Part shown: piece by piece, positions 35,530 to 44,954 of the stretch | Numbering within the stretch: position 1 is the first letter of the stretch | Layout: every line of letters starts with the position of its first letter | NCBI GenBank assembly: GCA_017529875.1 | Contig: JAFXNC010000050.1 | Location: 23,284-87,283, forward strand | Length of the DNA stretch: 64,000 bases | DNA from: Ruminococcus sp. | Lineage (GTDB): Bacteria; Bacillota; Clostridia; Oscillospirales; Ruminococcaceae | Direction: 5' to 3' | The notes under the pieces: model-generated | Database searches by the model: none | Told to the model about the DNA's origin: nothing | The model's input: only the letters and a program-made list of their open reading frames with translations | Position numbers and translations under genes: made by a program

Positions 35530-35943
35530 TCATTCCTTCTTTCTTCCGGGCAGCTTGCCTAACATATTGCCCATTCTCACCAGAGCGATGCCGCCCTTAT
35601 CCTCGTCTCCGAGGATGAGCATGGTATCGCCGGGGTTTATCCCGAATATCTTCCGGCAGTTGGAGGGGAGAGTTATCTGCCCCTTTGAGTTGACGTTGGC
35701 GAGGCCGAAGACGTGCTTGCCGTCGCCGTCGTGAGCCTCCTTGCCGATGTCCCGCACCAGCAGGTCAACGGTTATGCCGTAGAGCTCCGCCAGCTTGATG
35801 CAGCTGTCAAGGTCGGGGGTGCTCTCCCCCCGCTCCCATTTGGCTACCGCCTGCCGGGAAACGTTGAGCTTTTCCGCCAGCTGCTCCTGGGTCATACCGC
35901 TCTGCGTCCGGTACATTTTAAGTCTTGAAAAGTTTATGCTCAC
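35530..35943 (-). CDS. XRE-family regulator with a C-terminal AbrB-like domain
   Basis: 137 residues from GTG 35943, which has GGGAGGG 6 bp upstream; ATG 35979 would sit almost at the transcription start. HTH MTQEQLAEKLNVSRQAVAKWE at about residues 16-37, followed by ESTPDLDSCIKLAELYGI. The C-terminal part GLANVNSKGQITLPSNCRKIFGI is a SpoVT/AbrB swapped-hairpin domain (V-x-x-K-G-Q-I-T-L-P). Two DNA-binding folds in one chain. The ATPase gene follows after 2 bp, so it most likely controls the exporter and itself. Confidence 0.88.
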   Translation of the reverse strand: MSINFSRLKMYRTQSGMTQEQLAEKLNVSRQAVAKWERGESTPDLDSCIKLAELYGITVDLLVRDIGKEAHDGDGKHVFGLANVNSKGQITLPSNCRKIFGINPGDTMLILGDEDKGGIALVRMGNMLGKLPGRKKE

Positions 35944-35986
35944 GGTGATCCCTCCCTGTTCGTGGTCGATGTTTCTCATTGCTTGT

Positions 35987-36015
35987 ATTATACCATTCTG
36001 ACAATGTTAAGTCAA
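35987..36015 (-). promoter_or_regulatory. Promoter and possible operator of the XRE-ABC operon
   Basis: Minus strand TTGACT (36010-36015), 17-bp spacer, TATAAT (35987-35992). A palindrome TGAC-8 bp-GTCA (about 35999-36014) covers the -35 side and may be the autoregulatory site. Confidence 0.65.
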
Positions 36016-36199
36016 CCGACCAAAGCTGACATCAATGTTATCCTCAGTTGCAATTTCGGAAAATGCTCTGAAACAAAACTTTTGGAGAATCACCGTCGAG
36101 GAAGAAAGATGACTCCAAAGCGCTCCGCGTTCAGGTTCATCAGCTTGCATAATTATCCCTCCCTTCCCCCTTTCTCCCCGCCTTTTGCGGGCTTTTTGT
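36016..36199 (+). other. Gap with an orphan terminator
   Basis: No gene recognised. CCCGC-CTTTT-GCGGG followed by TTTTT (36177-36199) forms a plus-strand terminator although no plus-strand gene precedes it. It may end an unseen short RNA or be a relic. The rest of the gap up to the EF-G promoter is AT-rich without further signals. Confidence 0.45.
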
Positions 36200-36264
36200 G
36201 TAAAGTGTAGACTGTCCGCTTAATTTTTTGTTCATGTTCACGATAAAAAATATAAAAAATGCTA

Positions 36265-36293
36265 TTGCAATTTGTGTTAAAATATTATATAAT
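36265..36293 (+). promoter_or_regulatory. Promoter of the EF-G paralogue
   Basis: TTGCAA (36265-36270), 17-bp spacer, TATAAT (36288-36293), leaving a 5' leader of about 85 nt. Confidence 0.7.
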
Positions 36294-36382
36294 TATAGTA
36301 TCGGTTTGTCTTTTCGTTGTGCATAATAACAAATTAACAAACTCAGATCCGTATATCATAATATAGCAAGGAGAGAATCACT

Positions 36383-38461
36383 TTGAAAACCTATGACAGC
36401 ACCCACATCAAAAACATAGCAGTTGCCGGCCACGGCGGCTCCGGCAAGACCTCCCTCGTTGAGGCGCTGCTTTATAAGAGCGGTACTACCGACCGCCTCG
36501 GCAAGATCGCTGACGGCAATACCGTCTCCGATTACACCGCCGAGGAGATCAGAAGAAAATGCTCGGTATACACCTCACTTTCGTGTTTTGAGAGAGACGG
36601 TTTCAAGATCAATCTGCTGGATACCCCCGGCCTCTTCGACTATGAGGCTGGTATGGTGGAGGGCATCAATGCCGCAGGCTGCGTTATGATAACCGTATCC
36701 GCCAAGTCCGGCGTCAAGGTCGGCACCCACAAGGCCTACGATTACGCAGAGGAAAACGGCAAGCCCCGTATGTTCGTAGTCACCAAGCTGGATGACGACA
36801 ACGCTAACTTCAACAACGTCCTGACCCAGTTGAAGACCGAGTTCGGACCCACAGTCTGCCCTGTTATCGTTCCCGTTATTGCCAACAGAAAAGTCGTTTC
36901 CTACGTGAACCTCATCGAGATGAAGTGCTACAAGTACGAGAACGGCAACGCTGTTGAGACTGATATGCCCACAGCTGCTGTTGCAGAGAATATGGAGTAC
37001 CGTATCGACGGTCTGGTCGAGGCCGTTTCCGAGGCCGTTGCAGAGACCGACGAGGAGCTCATGGAGAAGTTCTTCGGCGGCGAGGCCTTTACTCAGAAGG
37101 AGCTTATCGACGGCATCCACAAGGGCATGAACGAGGGCAAGATCACCCCCGTAGTATGCTGCTCGGCGGCTGATCTTTCCGGCATTGATATGCTGCTCAA
37201 AGAGATCTCGCTGCTGCTGCCCGCTCCCTCGGACAACGACGTTAAGATGGCTGAGGACGCCAAGGGCGAGCCCGTGGAGGTCAAGTGCGACAGCTCCGCG
37301 CCCCTTTCCGCATTCGTATTCAAGACCGTTGCCGACCCCTTCGTGGGCAAGATGAGCTTCATCAAGGTACACTCCGGCGTGCTCAAGACCAACAAGGACG
37401 TTGTCAACGCCACCACAGGCTCCACCGAGAAGGTGGGCAAGCTCATGACCCTCATCGGCAAGAAGCAGATCGAGGTCACTGAGGCTAACTGCGGCGATAT
37501 CGTAGTTGCCACCAAGATGAACGTCAACACCAACGACACTATCTGCGACGCCTCCCGCGTTGTTAAGTTCCCGGCTATCAGGTTCCCGATCCCCACCTAC
37601 GCTATGGCTGTCAAGGCCAAGGGTCAGGGCGACGAGGCCAAGATCTCCGGCGCTATCGCAAGGCTCCTTGAAGAAGACAAGACCCTGCGCTACGAGCAGA
37701 ATCCCGACACTCTTGAAATGATACTTGTTACCCTCGGCGGTCTGCATCTTGACTCGGTAGCGGGCAAGCTGCACGATACTTTCGGCGTGGATATCGACAC
37801 TGCGGCTCCCAAGATCGCCTACAAGGAGACTATCCGCAAGAAGGTCAAGGTTCAGGGCAGACACAAGAAGCAGTCCGGCGGTCACGGACAGTTCGGCGAC
37901 GTCTGGATCGAGTTCGAGCCCTGCATCTCCGACGAGCTCATCTTCGAGGAGAGAGTATTCGGCGGCGCGGTTCCCAAGAACTTCTTCCCGGCAGTTGAAA
38001 AGGGTCTCCAGGAGTGCGTAAAGAAGGGCGTGCTGGCGGGATTCCCGGTAGTAGGTCTGAAGGCTATCCTGGTGGACGGCTCCTATCACCCTGTTGACTC
38101 CTCTGAAATGGCCTTCAAGATCGCGGCATCCATCGCCTTCAAGGACGGCATCCCCAAGGCTGAGCCCATGCTGCTGGAACCCATCGACAACCTGACCGTC
38201 ATCGTTCCCGACGAGAACACCGGCGACGTTATCGGCGAGCTGAACAAGCGCCGCGGCAGAGTTCTGGGTATGAACCCGGCTGCCAAGAAGGGTCTCACCG
38301 AGGTAGTTGCAGAGGTGCCCGAGGCTGAAATGGCTGACTTCACCATGACGCTGCGTCAGATGACCCAGGGCCGCGGCTCCTACTCCATGGAGCTTGCAAG
38401 ATACGACCAGCTCCCCGGCAACCTGGTGGCCACCGTCATCGCAAACAACAAGATAGACTGA
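36383..38461 (+). CDS. EF-G-like translational GTPase (FusA2 type)
   Basis: 692 residues from TTG 36383, set by AAGGAGAG 7 bp upstream. G1 is AGHGGSGKTSL (rather than the GHIDAGKTT of canonical EF-G), G3 LLDTPGLFDYEAG, G4 TKLDDDNAN. Domains II-V follow, with the domain IV stretch KKQSGGHGQFGDVWIEFEP and the domain V segment at the C-terminus. The altered P-loop and switch mark the EF-G paralogue group found beside true fusA in Clostridia. Its role, perhaps in recycling or stress, is not settled. Single gene with own terminator. Confidence 0.9.
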   Translation: MKTYDSTHIKNIAVAGHGGSGKTSLVEALLYKSGTTDRLGKIADGNTVSDYTAEEIRRKCSVYTSLSCFERDGFKINLLDTPGLFDYEAGMVEGINAAGCVMITVSAKSGVKVGTHKAYDYAEENGKPRMFVVTKLDDDNANFNNVLTQLKTEFGPTVCPVIVPVIANRKVVSYVNLIEMKCYKYENGNAVETDMPTAAVAENMEYRIDGLVEAVSEAVAETDEELMEKFFGGEAFTQKELIDGIHKGMNEGKITPVVCCSAADLSGIDMLLKEISLLLPAPSDNDVKMAEDAKGEPVEVKCDSSAPLSAFVFKTVADPFVGKMSFIKVHSGVLKTNKDVVNATTGSTEKVGKLMTLIGKKQIEVTEANCGDIVVATKMNVNTNDTICDASRVVKFPAIRFPIPTYAMAVKAKGQGDEAKISGAIARLLEEDKTLRYEQNPDTLEMILVTLGGLHLDSVAGKLHDTFGVDIDTAAPKIAYKETIRKKVKVQGRHKKQSGGHGQFGDVWIEFEPCISDELIFEERVFGGAVPKNFFPAVEKGLQECVKKGVLAGFPVVGLKAILVDGSYHPVDSSEMAFKIAASIAFKDGIPKAEPMLLEPIDNLTVIVPDENTGDVIGELNKRRGRVLGMNPAAKKGLTEVVAEVPEAEMADFTMTLRQMTQGRGSYSMELARYDQLPGNLVATVIANNKID

Positions 38462-38470
38462 TAAAAACTA

Positions 38471-38502
38471 TGCTCCCCCGGTCTCCGGGGGAGCATTTTT
38501 TT
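38471..38502 (+). terminator. Terminator of the EF-G-like gene
   Basis: TGCTCCCCCGG-TCT-CCGGGGGAGCA followed by TTTTTTT. Confidence 0.92.
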
Positions 38503-38511
38503 GAGCGCAGC

Positions 38512-38638
38512 AAAAAGAATAAAGAAGAAAGAATAAAGAACAATCAAGGTGTCCGCGCAGCGGACGGTTTTTAGATCATCGCCGGAGGCGATACCTTTTT
38601 TATTCTTTATTCTTTATTATTCTTCTTTATTCTTTATA
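38512..38638. repeat. Three-way-junction repeat, copy 3
   Basis: A-rich arm AAAAAGAATAAAGAAGAAAG, AAGGT, hairpin GTCCGC-GCA-GCGGAC (38551 on), hairpin ATCGCC-GGA-GGCGAT, ACCTT, T-rich arm of TTCTTTATTCT units. It is the copy most similar in core to copy 1. Sits in the convergent gap between the EF-G-like gene and the DUF4132 gene. Confidence 0.88.
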
Positions 38639-38650
38639 GGGGTGGCTCCC

Positions 38651-41600
38651 TCATTCTTCTCCGGGCAGTGCCGAGACCGTGGTCATTTGCAGGATGATCT
38701 CGCTGAAATACCTGGGGCTCACCTCGGAGAGCTTGAGCCAGCCCTCCTGTTTTTTGTCGTAGTAGTCCGGGACTTTGCCGGCCTTGAAGAACACCAGCTT
38801 GCCCAGGGTCACTTCTTCGCCCTCGAAGTCGTAGGCCTGTATCGGCGCTCCGGAGTGTACCAGCATGGCTCCGCTGCCGGTGACTGTTACCTTGCCGTCG
38901 GCTGCGGTGCTGCGGGAGCTGATGTCCTCGCGGTAGAAGTAGAAGAAGCATCCCGCGTCCTCGGCCTGACCCTTGTACCAGCCCAGTTTGGTCATCTTGC
39001 CGATGAGGGACAGGCTGTTGAGCTCCGCGTACTCGAATCTTGCGCAGGAGTTCTCTGCAAGCTCCTTGTCGTCCCGCAGGAACACCTTGCGCCCCAGCTG
39101 GTCGAAGGGCTGAGTGATCTCGTAGTCGGAAAGCTGCTCCTTCCAGGCGCTGAGCTGTTCTTTGGTGAGCTCCAGCGGATGCACAAGGCCTATCCGGGCG
39201 TTTTCCGGCAGGGTGTATTCGTCCTCGTCAGCTGTGGTGAAGGAGCCGTCGTCCAGGTAGCGGAAAGTATCTTTAAGGGCACCGTCCTCGTATACGCCCC
39301 AGATGAGACCAACCGCAAAGCAGTGCATCACGGCGTTCTTTACAAAGAGCTTTTCCCAGCTTTCGGAGGTCCACTTGCGGTCGCACATGAGCACGTATTC
39401 AAGCCGCGCCTTCTGCGACGTCACCACGTTTTTGAGGGACTTTTTCAGCTCCTTGAATTCCTCGGCAGCGGCGGCGGACTTCTCCGGGTCGTCGGAGGCG
39501 CCGGGCTTGGGGAGGTTTTTGAGCTGCTTTTCCCCCTGGTAGATCTCCAGTCCCAAAGAGGGGGTCAGGTACACCGAGAACTGCCTCGGGCCGAAGTCGA
39601 AGACCCTGCACAGCCTCTCGTCGAATCCCAGGTCGGGGACTATCCTGTCGGCAAGCTCCTCGGTGGTGATGCCGAGAGCCTCGGCTGCCGAAGCGAGAGC
39701 CTCCGCCGCAGCGGAACGCACCTGCTTGTTTTTGAACTTCCGGGACATATTGTCTATGTTCATCAGAGCCTCGCTGCTGCCGCCGAGAGCCATTGCACGG
39801 GTGGCCTCGGCTGCGATGGCGCCCCGCATATTCTCTGCCCATTCCTTGATGTAGTGCATGAAAGTCCGCACCATGGGTATGCCGCCGTGAACGGCGCAGA
39901 AATACAGCACGCTCTTGTGCTTGGCCTGTGCGCCGTCATCGCACCAGCGCCCGAATATCTCGGCGGCGTAGGTTTCCAGCTCTTTGGGCTCCAGCTTCGC
40001 GGCAAGGTCGTCGGCAAGCTTGCTGCGGGTCATGGGGGCGTAGCTCACCACAAGGGCTCGCAGGTAGTCCTCGCCGGCCTCGGTGCCGTCCAGCTTGTGC
40101 ACCGGGCTGAGGGGGGCGTTGAACAGGAACCCGAGGGCGCTCTTCTTGCTGGCCTTGATGAGCTTGTCAAGCTGTTCCTCAAAGGACTGTTCTGCCACTT
40201 TTTCAGCCTCCGGGGACGCTACGCCGATGAGAGCGCCGATACGCGCCTTGATCTTGTCGGACTTCTCCGCGTCGAAGGCCTTGGTCAGCTCCTGAGTGTA
40301 GCCCTCTGCGCCTTGGGCGGCGATTATGTCAAGGGCAAGCTCGCGGCGGGCGGCCTTCTTTGCGGCAAGCATGGCTGTGACTTCTTCGCGCCAGTCGGTG
40401 TTGCCCACTATGGCGGCAAGCTCCGCCCTGACTGCCTTGCTGCCGTCGTCGGCGCAGGCGATGAGCTTCTGACGGTAGGTATCGGGAGCCTTGCCCATAG
40501 CCCTCACCGCCAGGACGCGCCCGGTAGCGGAAAGCTTGGAGACCTCCAGCTGCGCCAGCTCATCGGCGCAGTCGGCGATGCAGCCGGCGGCGGTGTTCAT
40601 GGCCTTTTCCTTGGCGGAGTACATATCGTCGATGCACAGCGCCAGTACCCCGATAGTCTCGGCGAGGGTGAGGCCGCTGCTTTTGAGCATACCGAAGCCC
40701 TCGGCCTCTCGTCCCTCGATCATAAACCCGGTGGCACGCTCCACCCGGTACAGTCTGCCGTACTGGAACTCCGACACCGACATGATAGTAAACGCTCTTG
40801 CAAGATACTCGTCGATGCCGTAGGCCTTGTAGTAGTTCCAGCCCTTGCCGTAGCCGCCGCCGATGCACCAGTTGCTGAGGGCGGCTCTTGCCTGGGCGAG
40901 GGTGATCCTGCCCATGACGTAGTCCTCGGCCTCCTGCTTGCCGCCGAACTGCTCACGGATGCTCTTCGCAAGGCGCTGACGGTTCTTTTCCCGCAGGTCA
41001 TCCACGGCGCCTGCCTGACCCGGGGCGGCCTTGCTCAGGATATCCCCCAGCTCCCGCGCCAGCACCACCTGTTCCCCCAGTATGGAGATAGCCTCCCTGA
41101 ACCTGTCGGGGTGCTCCTTGGCATACCGTTCGAGACGCGCCTGCTTGTCCGGCAGCCTGCCCCCGGTAAAGGCCACCGCAGCCATATACCCGGGGATAAC
41201 AAGGCTTTCATCCGATTCTGCGTAGTCGAAGAACTTCATGGGTATCTCAGTGAAGCCCGTGGCAGTCTCCACAGTCCCCTTGACGAGACCGCTCCACTCC
41301 TTCTTGAATCTGACTGCGGCCTTGTGCTCGTAGGGGGCGGCCTCGGCGGTGGCGCACATCAGGTAGAAAAGGGCGTCGCCCTCCAGCTCGTACCTGCTGT
41401 CCCACAGCTCAAGCACCTGATCCGCTGCCCACTTGGTATGCTCCGACTTGCTGTCCGAGGTCTCGAATACCGAAAGGCACATATAAGCCCGCCCCGCATA
41501 ATACCGCTGGGACAGGGTGGGAGTATTGCAGCTGTCGTTGAGGTATTTGGCAGCAGCCCGGCAGACCTCCGGCGACACTGGTACCGGCATACGGTAGTTG

Positions 41601-42058
41601 CCGCCGTGGGAGAAGGCATAGGTCACATTCACTGCATAGGCTCCGGCCTTTGCATCCTCGCCGAGAAGGCTCGTCAGGGTCTTTGCCACGGTCTCGAAAT
41701 GCTCCTTGGGGCTGAACACCGTTGCACCGCTGCGGAGCTTGGTCATCTGCTCCGGGATGAAGTAGTGGCAGGCGCTCTTGAACACCGCAAAGATAAACAG
41801 TACGAACCTGTCGGAAAGCTCGTCGTCGTGACCTTTGACGATCTCCCGGGAGACAGCCTTGTCGATCTCGTCCCGGAGCTGCCAGGAGATGTCAGCCGGC
41901 AGCCTTACCGTATCTATGCCGGCAAGCAGCGAGTTGTCCCGGGGCTTTGAGACGTCGAGGTAATCGCACATTACCGAAAGGGTCTCCTCCGGGACGGAGA
42001 GCTTTCTCAGCACATCGGTGAGCTTGTTGAAAGCAGCGGTCGAATTTGAGTAGAGCAT
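38651..42058 (-). CDS. DUF4132 / MolR-like giant protein
   Basis: 1135 residues, no signal peptide or membrane segment. The C-terminal 250 residues carry the DUF4132 pattern: WKEQLSDYEITQPFDQLGRK, FRYADL-type aromatic strands (FEYAELNSLSLIGK, FFYFYRED) and the closing FFKAGK. Residues about 400-850 are alanine-rich and helical, probably HEAT-like repeats (VRAELAAIVGNTDWREEV). In E. coli the family is YehI/MolR, found beside yehLMPQ. Last gene of the operon, 3 bp after the SWIM gene. Function unknown. Confidence 0.8.
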   Translation of the reverse strand: MLYSNSTAAFNKLTDVLRKLSVPEETLSVMCDYLDVSKPRDNSLLAGIDTVRLPADISWQLRDEIDKAVSREIVKGHDDELSDRFVLFIFAVFKSACHYFIPEQMTKLRSGATVFSPKEHFETVAKTLTSLLGEDAKAGAYAVNVTYAFSHGGNYRMPVPVSPEVCRAAAKYLNDSCNTPTLSQRYYAGRAYMCLSVFETSDSKSEHTKWAADQVLELWDSRYELEGDALFYLMCATAEAAPYEHKAAVRFKKEWSGLVKGTVETATGFTEIPMKFFDYAESDESLVIPGYMAAVAFTGGRLPDKQARLERYAKEHPDRFREAISILGEQVVLARELGDILSKAAPGQAGAVDDLREKNRQRLAKSIREQFGGKQEAEDYVMGRITLAQARAALSNWCIGGGYGKGWNYYKAYGIDEYLARAFTIMSVSEFQYGRLYRVERATGFMIEGREAEGFGMLKSSGLTLAETIGVLALCIDDMYSAKEKAMNTAAGCIADCADELAQLEVSKLSATGRVLAVRAMGKAPDTYRQKLIACADDGSKAVRAELAAIVGNTDWREEVTAMLAAKKAARRELALDIIAAQGAEGYTQELTKAFDAEKSDKIKARIGALIGVASPEAEKVAEQSFEEQLDKLIKASKKSALGFLFNAPLSPVHKLDGTEAGEDYLRALVVSYAPMTRSKLADDLAAKLEPKELETYAAEIFGRWCDDGAQAKHKSVLYFCAVHGGIPMVRTFMHYIKEWAENMRGAIAAEATRAMALGGSSEALMNIDNMSRKFKNKQVRSAAAEALASAAEALGITTEELADRIVPDLGFDERLCRVFDFGPRQFSVYLTPSLGLEIYQGEKQLKNLPKPGASDDPEKSAAAAEEFKELKKSLKNVVTSQKARLEYVLMCDRKWTSESWEKLFVKNAVMHCFAVGLIWGVYEDGALKDTFRYLDDGSFTTADEDEYTLPENARIGLVHPLELTKEQLSAWKEQLSDYEITQPFDQLGRKVFLRDDKELAENSCARFEYAELNSLSLIGKMTKLGWYKGQAEDAGCFFYFYREDISSRSTAADGKVTVTGSGAMLVHSGAPIQAYDFEGEEVTLGKLVFFKAGKVPDYYDKKQEGWLKLSEVSPRYFSEIILQMTTVSALPGEE

Positions 42059-42061
42059 TTT

Positions 42062-43780
42062 TTATTCCTCCTCCATGTTATATACGGCTGAGATCACAGC
42101 CAGCTTGTTCCTTGCAAGGCCGATGTATTTCATCAGCTCCGAGAGTTTTATCAGCGCCGGGAGCCCTCCGGCGGAGATGTCGTGGCGGTAGGCGTCGGCG
42201 GCTCCGAAGAAGTCGCGCCCGAGGGCTGCCAGCGTTTCAAGACCGGTGTTGTCCGCTGCGGTCAGCAGCTCAGCAGGACAGGCGTTCACAGAGCCGAGAC
42301 CGCTCCTGACCACCTTGACGGCGGCATCCTCCACCTCAGAGAGCAGCTTCAAAAGCCTTGACGCGCAGGGGGCCTCCTTTCTGTCGAGGCGCCGGGGCGG
42401 CGTGAAGCTGTGCCAGCCCATGGGCGAGATGAAGTCGTAAAGCTCGATGGGCTCCGGCATTACCCGCCCCTCGATCAGCCTGACTGATGCCAGCATGGTG
42501 CAGGAGTCGTTCTTCCCGCTGACCTTGGCGCAGAGGCGTTCGAGGGTCTCTATGAATTTCTCTTTTCCCGCCCGGTATTTCACCTCGGCGGTCACGCTGC
42601 GGCCTTCCAGGTCCTTGATACGCATACGGAAGACCTGTTCGTACCTGTCGAAGCCGTACTCCGACAGCTCGTGGATATGTATAAGGCAGTTACGCTCCCG
42701 CTCCGCCGTATATGCAAGCTCCCGGTAGTCGCTGATGACTGCCCACCGCAGCTGCGGGCAGTCCAGCACCGCCTTTGAGGTAGCGATGACCGAGGTGACG
42801 TTGGAGCCGGAGATCTTTTCCCCGGAGACCCCGGCGTCTTTGAGGGTCATCTTGGTCTTCATCATCCTGCTGAGGGGGGCGCTGAGCCCCCATATCACCG
42901 TGGCGGGCGGGCGCTTTCGCTCACTTCCGTAGAAGGCCGGCCGCAGGTCGGAATAGGTGAGTATCCGCGGGGATGAGCCGATGTCGGTGTTGAGAAAATA
43001 GTATACCTGCCCCCGGTACTCTCCCTCGGTCACATCCCGGTGGCCTATGGGCAGCAGCACAAGATTTCCCGGATAGGCCTCGTAGCTGCTGCGAAAGCTC
43101 CCCAGCAGCTCCCGGGTGATGCTCTCTCCCTGCAAGGCGCAGAGCAGGGCAGTGCACTCGCTGAGGCTCCTTGTGAAGGCCTCCGCGTCGAAAGAGGCCT
43201 TTCTTGCGGCGGCGGCATGGAGCCACCCTGAGAGGGCTCTCAGGCGGCGCTCGGCCTCTGCCATTTTCGCGGCGTGAGCACGGACGGCGGCAAGCTCCAG
43301 CTCGTCAGCGGCGGAGGAATCCGCCCTGACTATGCCCCTTGCCAGCAGTCCCCCCAGCAGCGCCAGTGCTGCCGAGGCGTTCTCATGCACCGCCGTAAGC
43401 TCTGCAGCGGTGAGCAGGTCGGGCTCCGGCTCCGGTTCGGGTTCAGGCTCCGGCTCAGGCATCGGGGCGGGGGAGGGCTGTTCCTGTACCGGGACAGCAT
43501 CCTCCGGCAGAGCTTTTTTCAGCAGCAGTATCGCCCCAAGTATATGCCGGCACACCGTCCGGGAGGGGCAGGTGCAGATGCTGCTTTCAAGGGGGGTGCG
43601 GATCATGCATCTTTCCCCGCCGATATCAACAGCCGCCTGCCCGCCGGACTCAAAGTAATCCACGGTCATCCCCTCGGTGTCCTTGCAGGCGCGTTTGTAC
43701 AGACCCTTGTTGGCAAGGGCCGTAAGGCTGTCTTCGTTGGCGGCAGCAAGGGCTGCGGCAAGGGGGCTTAACTGAGACAT
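42062..43780 (-). CDS. SWIM zinc-finger protein of the MoxR-VWA operon
   Basis: 572 residues. Exact SWIM motif C69-x-C71-x5-C77-x-H79 (ICTCPSRTVCRHI), a likely metal-binding DNA or protein-interaction site. After it a Pro-Glu repeat linker (residues 108-122, coded by a hexameric DNA repeat at about 43416-43460) leads to a 440-residue helical and beta-rich body of unknown fold. Corresponds in place and motif to E. coli YehQ. 9 bp after the VWA gene. Confidence 0.85.
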   Translation of the reverse strand: MSQLSPLAAALAAANEDSLTALANKGLYKRACKDTEGMTVDYFESGGQAAVDIGGERCMIRTPLESSICTCPSRTVCRHILGAILLLKKALPEDAVPVQEQPSPAPMPEPEPEPEPEPEPDLLTAAELTAVHENASAALALLGGLLARGIVRADSSAADELELAAVRAHAAKMAEAERRLRALSGWLHAAAARKASFDAEAFTRSLSECTALLCALQGESITRELLGSFRSSYEAYPGNLVLLPIGHRDVTEGEYRGQVYYFLNTDIGSSPRILTYSDLRPAFYGSERKRPPATVIWGLSAPLSRMMKTKMTLKDAGVSGEKISGSNVTSVIATSKAVLDCPQLRWAVISDYRELAYTAERERNCLIHIHELSEYGFDRYEQVFRMRIKDLEGRSVTAEVKYRAGKEKFIETLERLCAKVSGKNDSCTMLASVRLIEGRVMPEPIELYDFISPMGWHSFTPPRRLDRKEAPCASRLLKLLSEVEDAAVKVVRSGLGSVNACPAELLTAADNTGLETLAALGRDFFGAADAYRHDISAGGLPALIKLSELMKYIGLARNKLAVISAVYNMEEE

Positions 43781-43789
43781 ATGCTCACC

Positions 43790-44944
43790 TCAACTGAAAA
43801 TTTTACCGATATAGTCTCCCAGCATATCGGGTGTCACCGCCCCGACGAATGCGCCGAGGTCGGCAAGCTTCTGACCGATGTTCTTGTCATAGGCGGGGTT
43901 GGACTGCTCGTCCAGGGCAGTCAGGAAACTGAGCTTGGCGCCGGTCTGTAAGATGTTCCGGGAGACCGACATGAGCCGCTTGACAGGGCCGCCCTCGCAG
44001 AGGTCCGTAACGCAGAGCACACAGGTGTCCTTGGGAGCCTGTATCAGGGTCTCGCAGTATTTAAGGGCGTTTGCGATATCTGTGCCGCCGCCAAGCTGTA
44101 TGCTCATGAGCACCTGCACAGGGTCGTCGGCCTCCTCCGAGAGATCGACTATGCTGGTGTCGAAGATCACCAGCCTCACATCCGCAAAGGGCAGCTTCGA
44201 GATGATCTGTGCCATGACGGCGCTGTATATCACCGAGCCCATCATGGAGCCGCTTTCGTCCACGGCAATGATTATGCGCTTGCGGGAGTACTTCCTGAGC
44301 CTCCCGGAGAAGTAGATATCTTTTATCACCAAAGAGTCAAGCTCTTTGTCGTAGTTTTTCAGATTGCGCCGGACGGTCTTTCTGATATCGAGATTGCGCA
44401 CCGAATGTACCGGACTGCGGAGGCTGCGGTCAAGGCGGCCTGTCAGCGACTGTATGGTGGAGCTTTCCAGCTTTTCCCTCAGCTCGTCGGCGACGGTCCT
44501 GGCGATCTTGCGGGCGGTCTCCAAAACCTCGCCCTTCATCAGGTGTTTGAGCTGCAGGACCGTTTTGAGCAGCGCCATATCCGGCTTCATCTGCTCCAGT
44601 ACTTTCTTGTCGGTGAGCAGCTCGGTCATCTTGAACTCGTCAAGGGCGTGGCGTTCCAGTACCTCGGCGGTGGAGCGGGGGAACAGCTCCCTGACCCGGG
44701 TTATCCACTTGGCGGCGGTGAGCACCGAGCCGCCGGTGCCGCCGCTGCGGTCGGAGCTGCTTTCCTCGCTGCGGACGTCGCTGTCCTGGGCGTGGGAGTA
44801 GAGGTAATCGAGAAGCTCCTCCATATCCTGCAAGGCCTTCATGTCCCTGCCGCTGCCGCCGAAGGCAAGACTGCGGTCAGAGCTGCTGCCCAGTACCAGC
44901 CGCCAGCGGTTTATAGCGGTGCGGCGGGTCTCGTTAGTATCCAT
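43790..44944 (-). CDS. VWA-domain protein of the MoxR operon
   Basis: 384 residues. Residues 1-215 are helical and charged. The VWA domain begins at about 222 with RIIIAVDESGSMMG, an intact MIDAS D229-x-S231-x-S233, and LGGGTDIANAL supplies the MIDAS threonine. The MIDAS and the neighbouring MoxR ATPase are the paired parts of a chelatase- or chaperone-like machine. Matches YehP of E. coli. Confidence 0.88.
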   Translation of the reverse strand: MDTNETRRTAINRWRLVLGSSSDRSLAFGGSGRDMKALQDMEELLDYLYSHAQDSDVRSEESSSDRSGGTGGSVLTAAKWITRVRELFPRSTAEVLERHALDEFKMTELLTDKKVLEQMKPDMALLKTVLQLKHLMKGEVLETARKIARTVADELREKLESSTIQSLTGRLDRSLRSPVHSVRNLDIRKTVRRNLKNYDKELDSLVIKDIYFSGRLRKYSRKRIIIAVDESGSMMGSVIYSAVMAQIISKLPFADVRLVIFDTSIVDLSEEADDPVQVLMSIQLGGGTDIANALKYCETLIQAPKDTCVLCVTDLCEGGPVKRLMSVSRNILQTGAKLSFLTALDEQSNPAYDKNIGQKLADLGAFVGAVTPDMLGDYIGKIFS

Positions 44945-44954
44945 ATCTGTAAGC

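Noticed and set aside
36575..38089. 504-codon minus-strand open frame opposite the EF-G-like gene
   Set aside because: Antisense shadow; the plus strand has GTPase motifs.
38549..41950. Very long plus-strand open frame (1133 codons) opposite the DUF4132 gene
   Set aside because: No ribosome site, starts inside the repeat element, His/Val/Gly-rich composition without motifs. The minus-strand frame carries the conserved DUF4132 blocks; the antisense frame is a by-product of GC-rich third positions.
43416..43460. GGCTCC/GGTTCG hexamer microsatellite
   Set aside because: It codes the Pro-Glu linker of the SWIM protein; ordinary low-complexity coding repeat, although length variation is possible.
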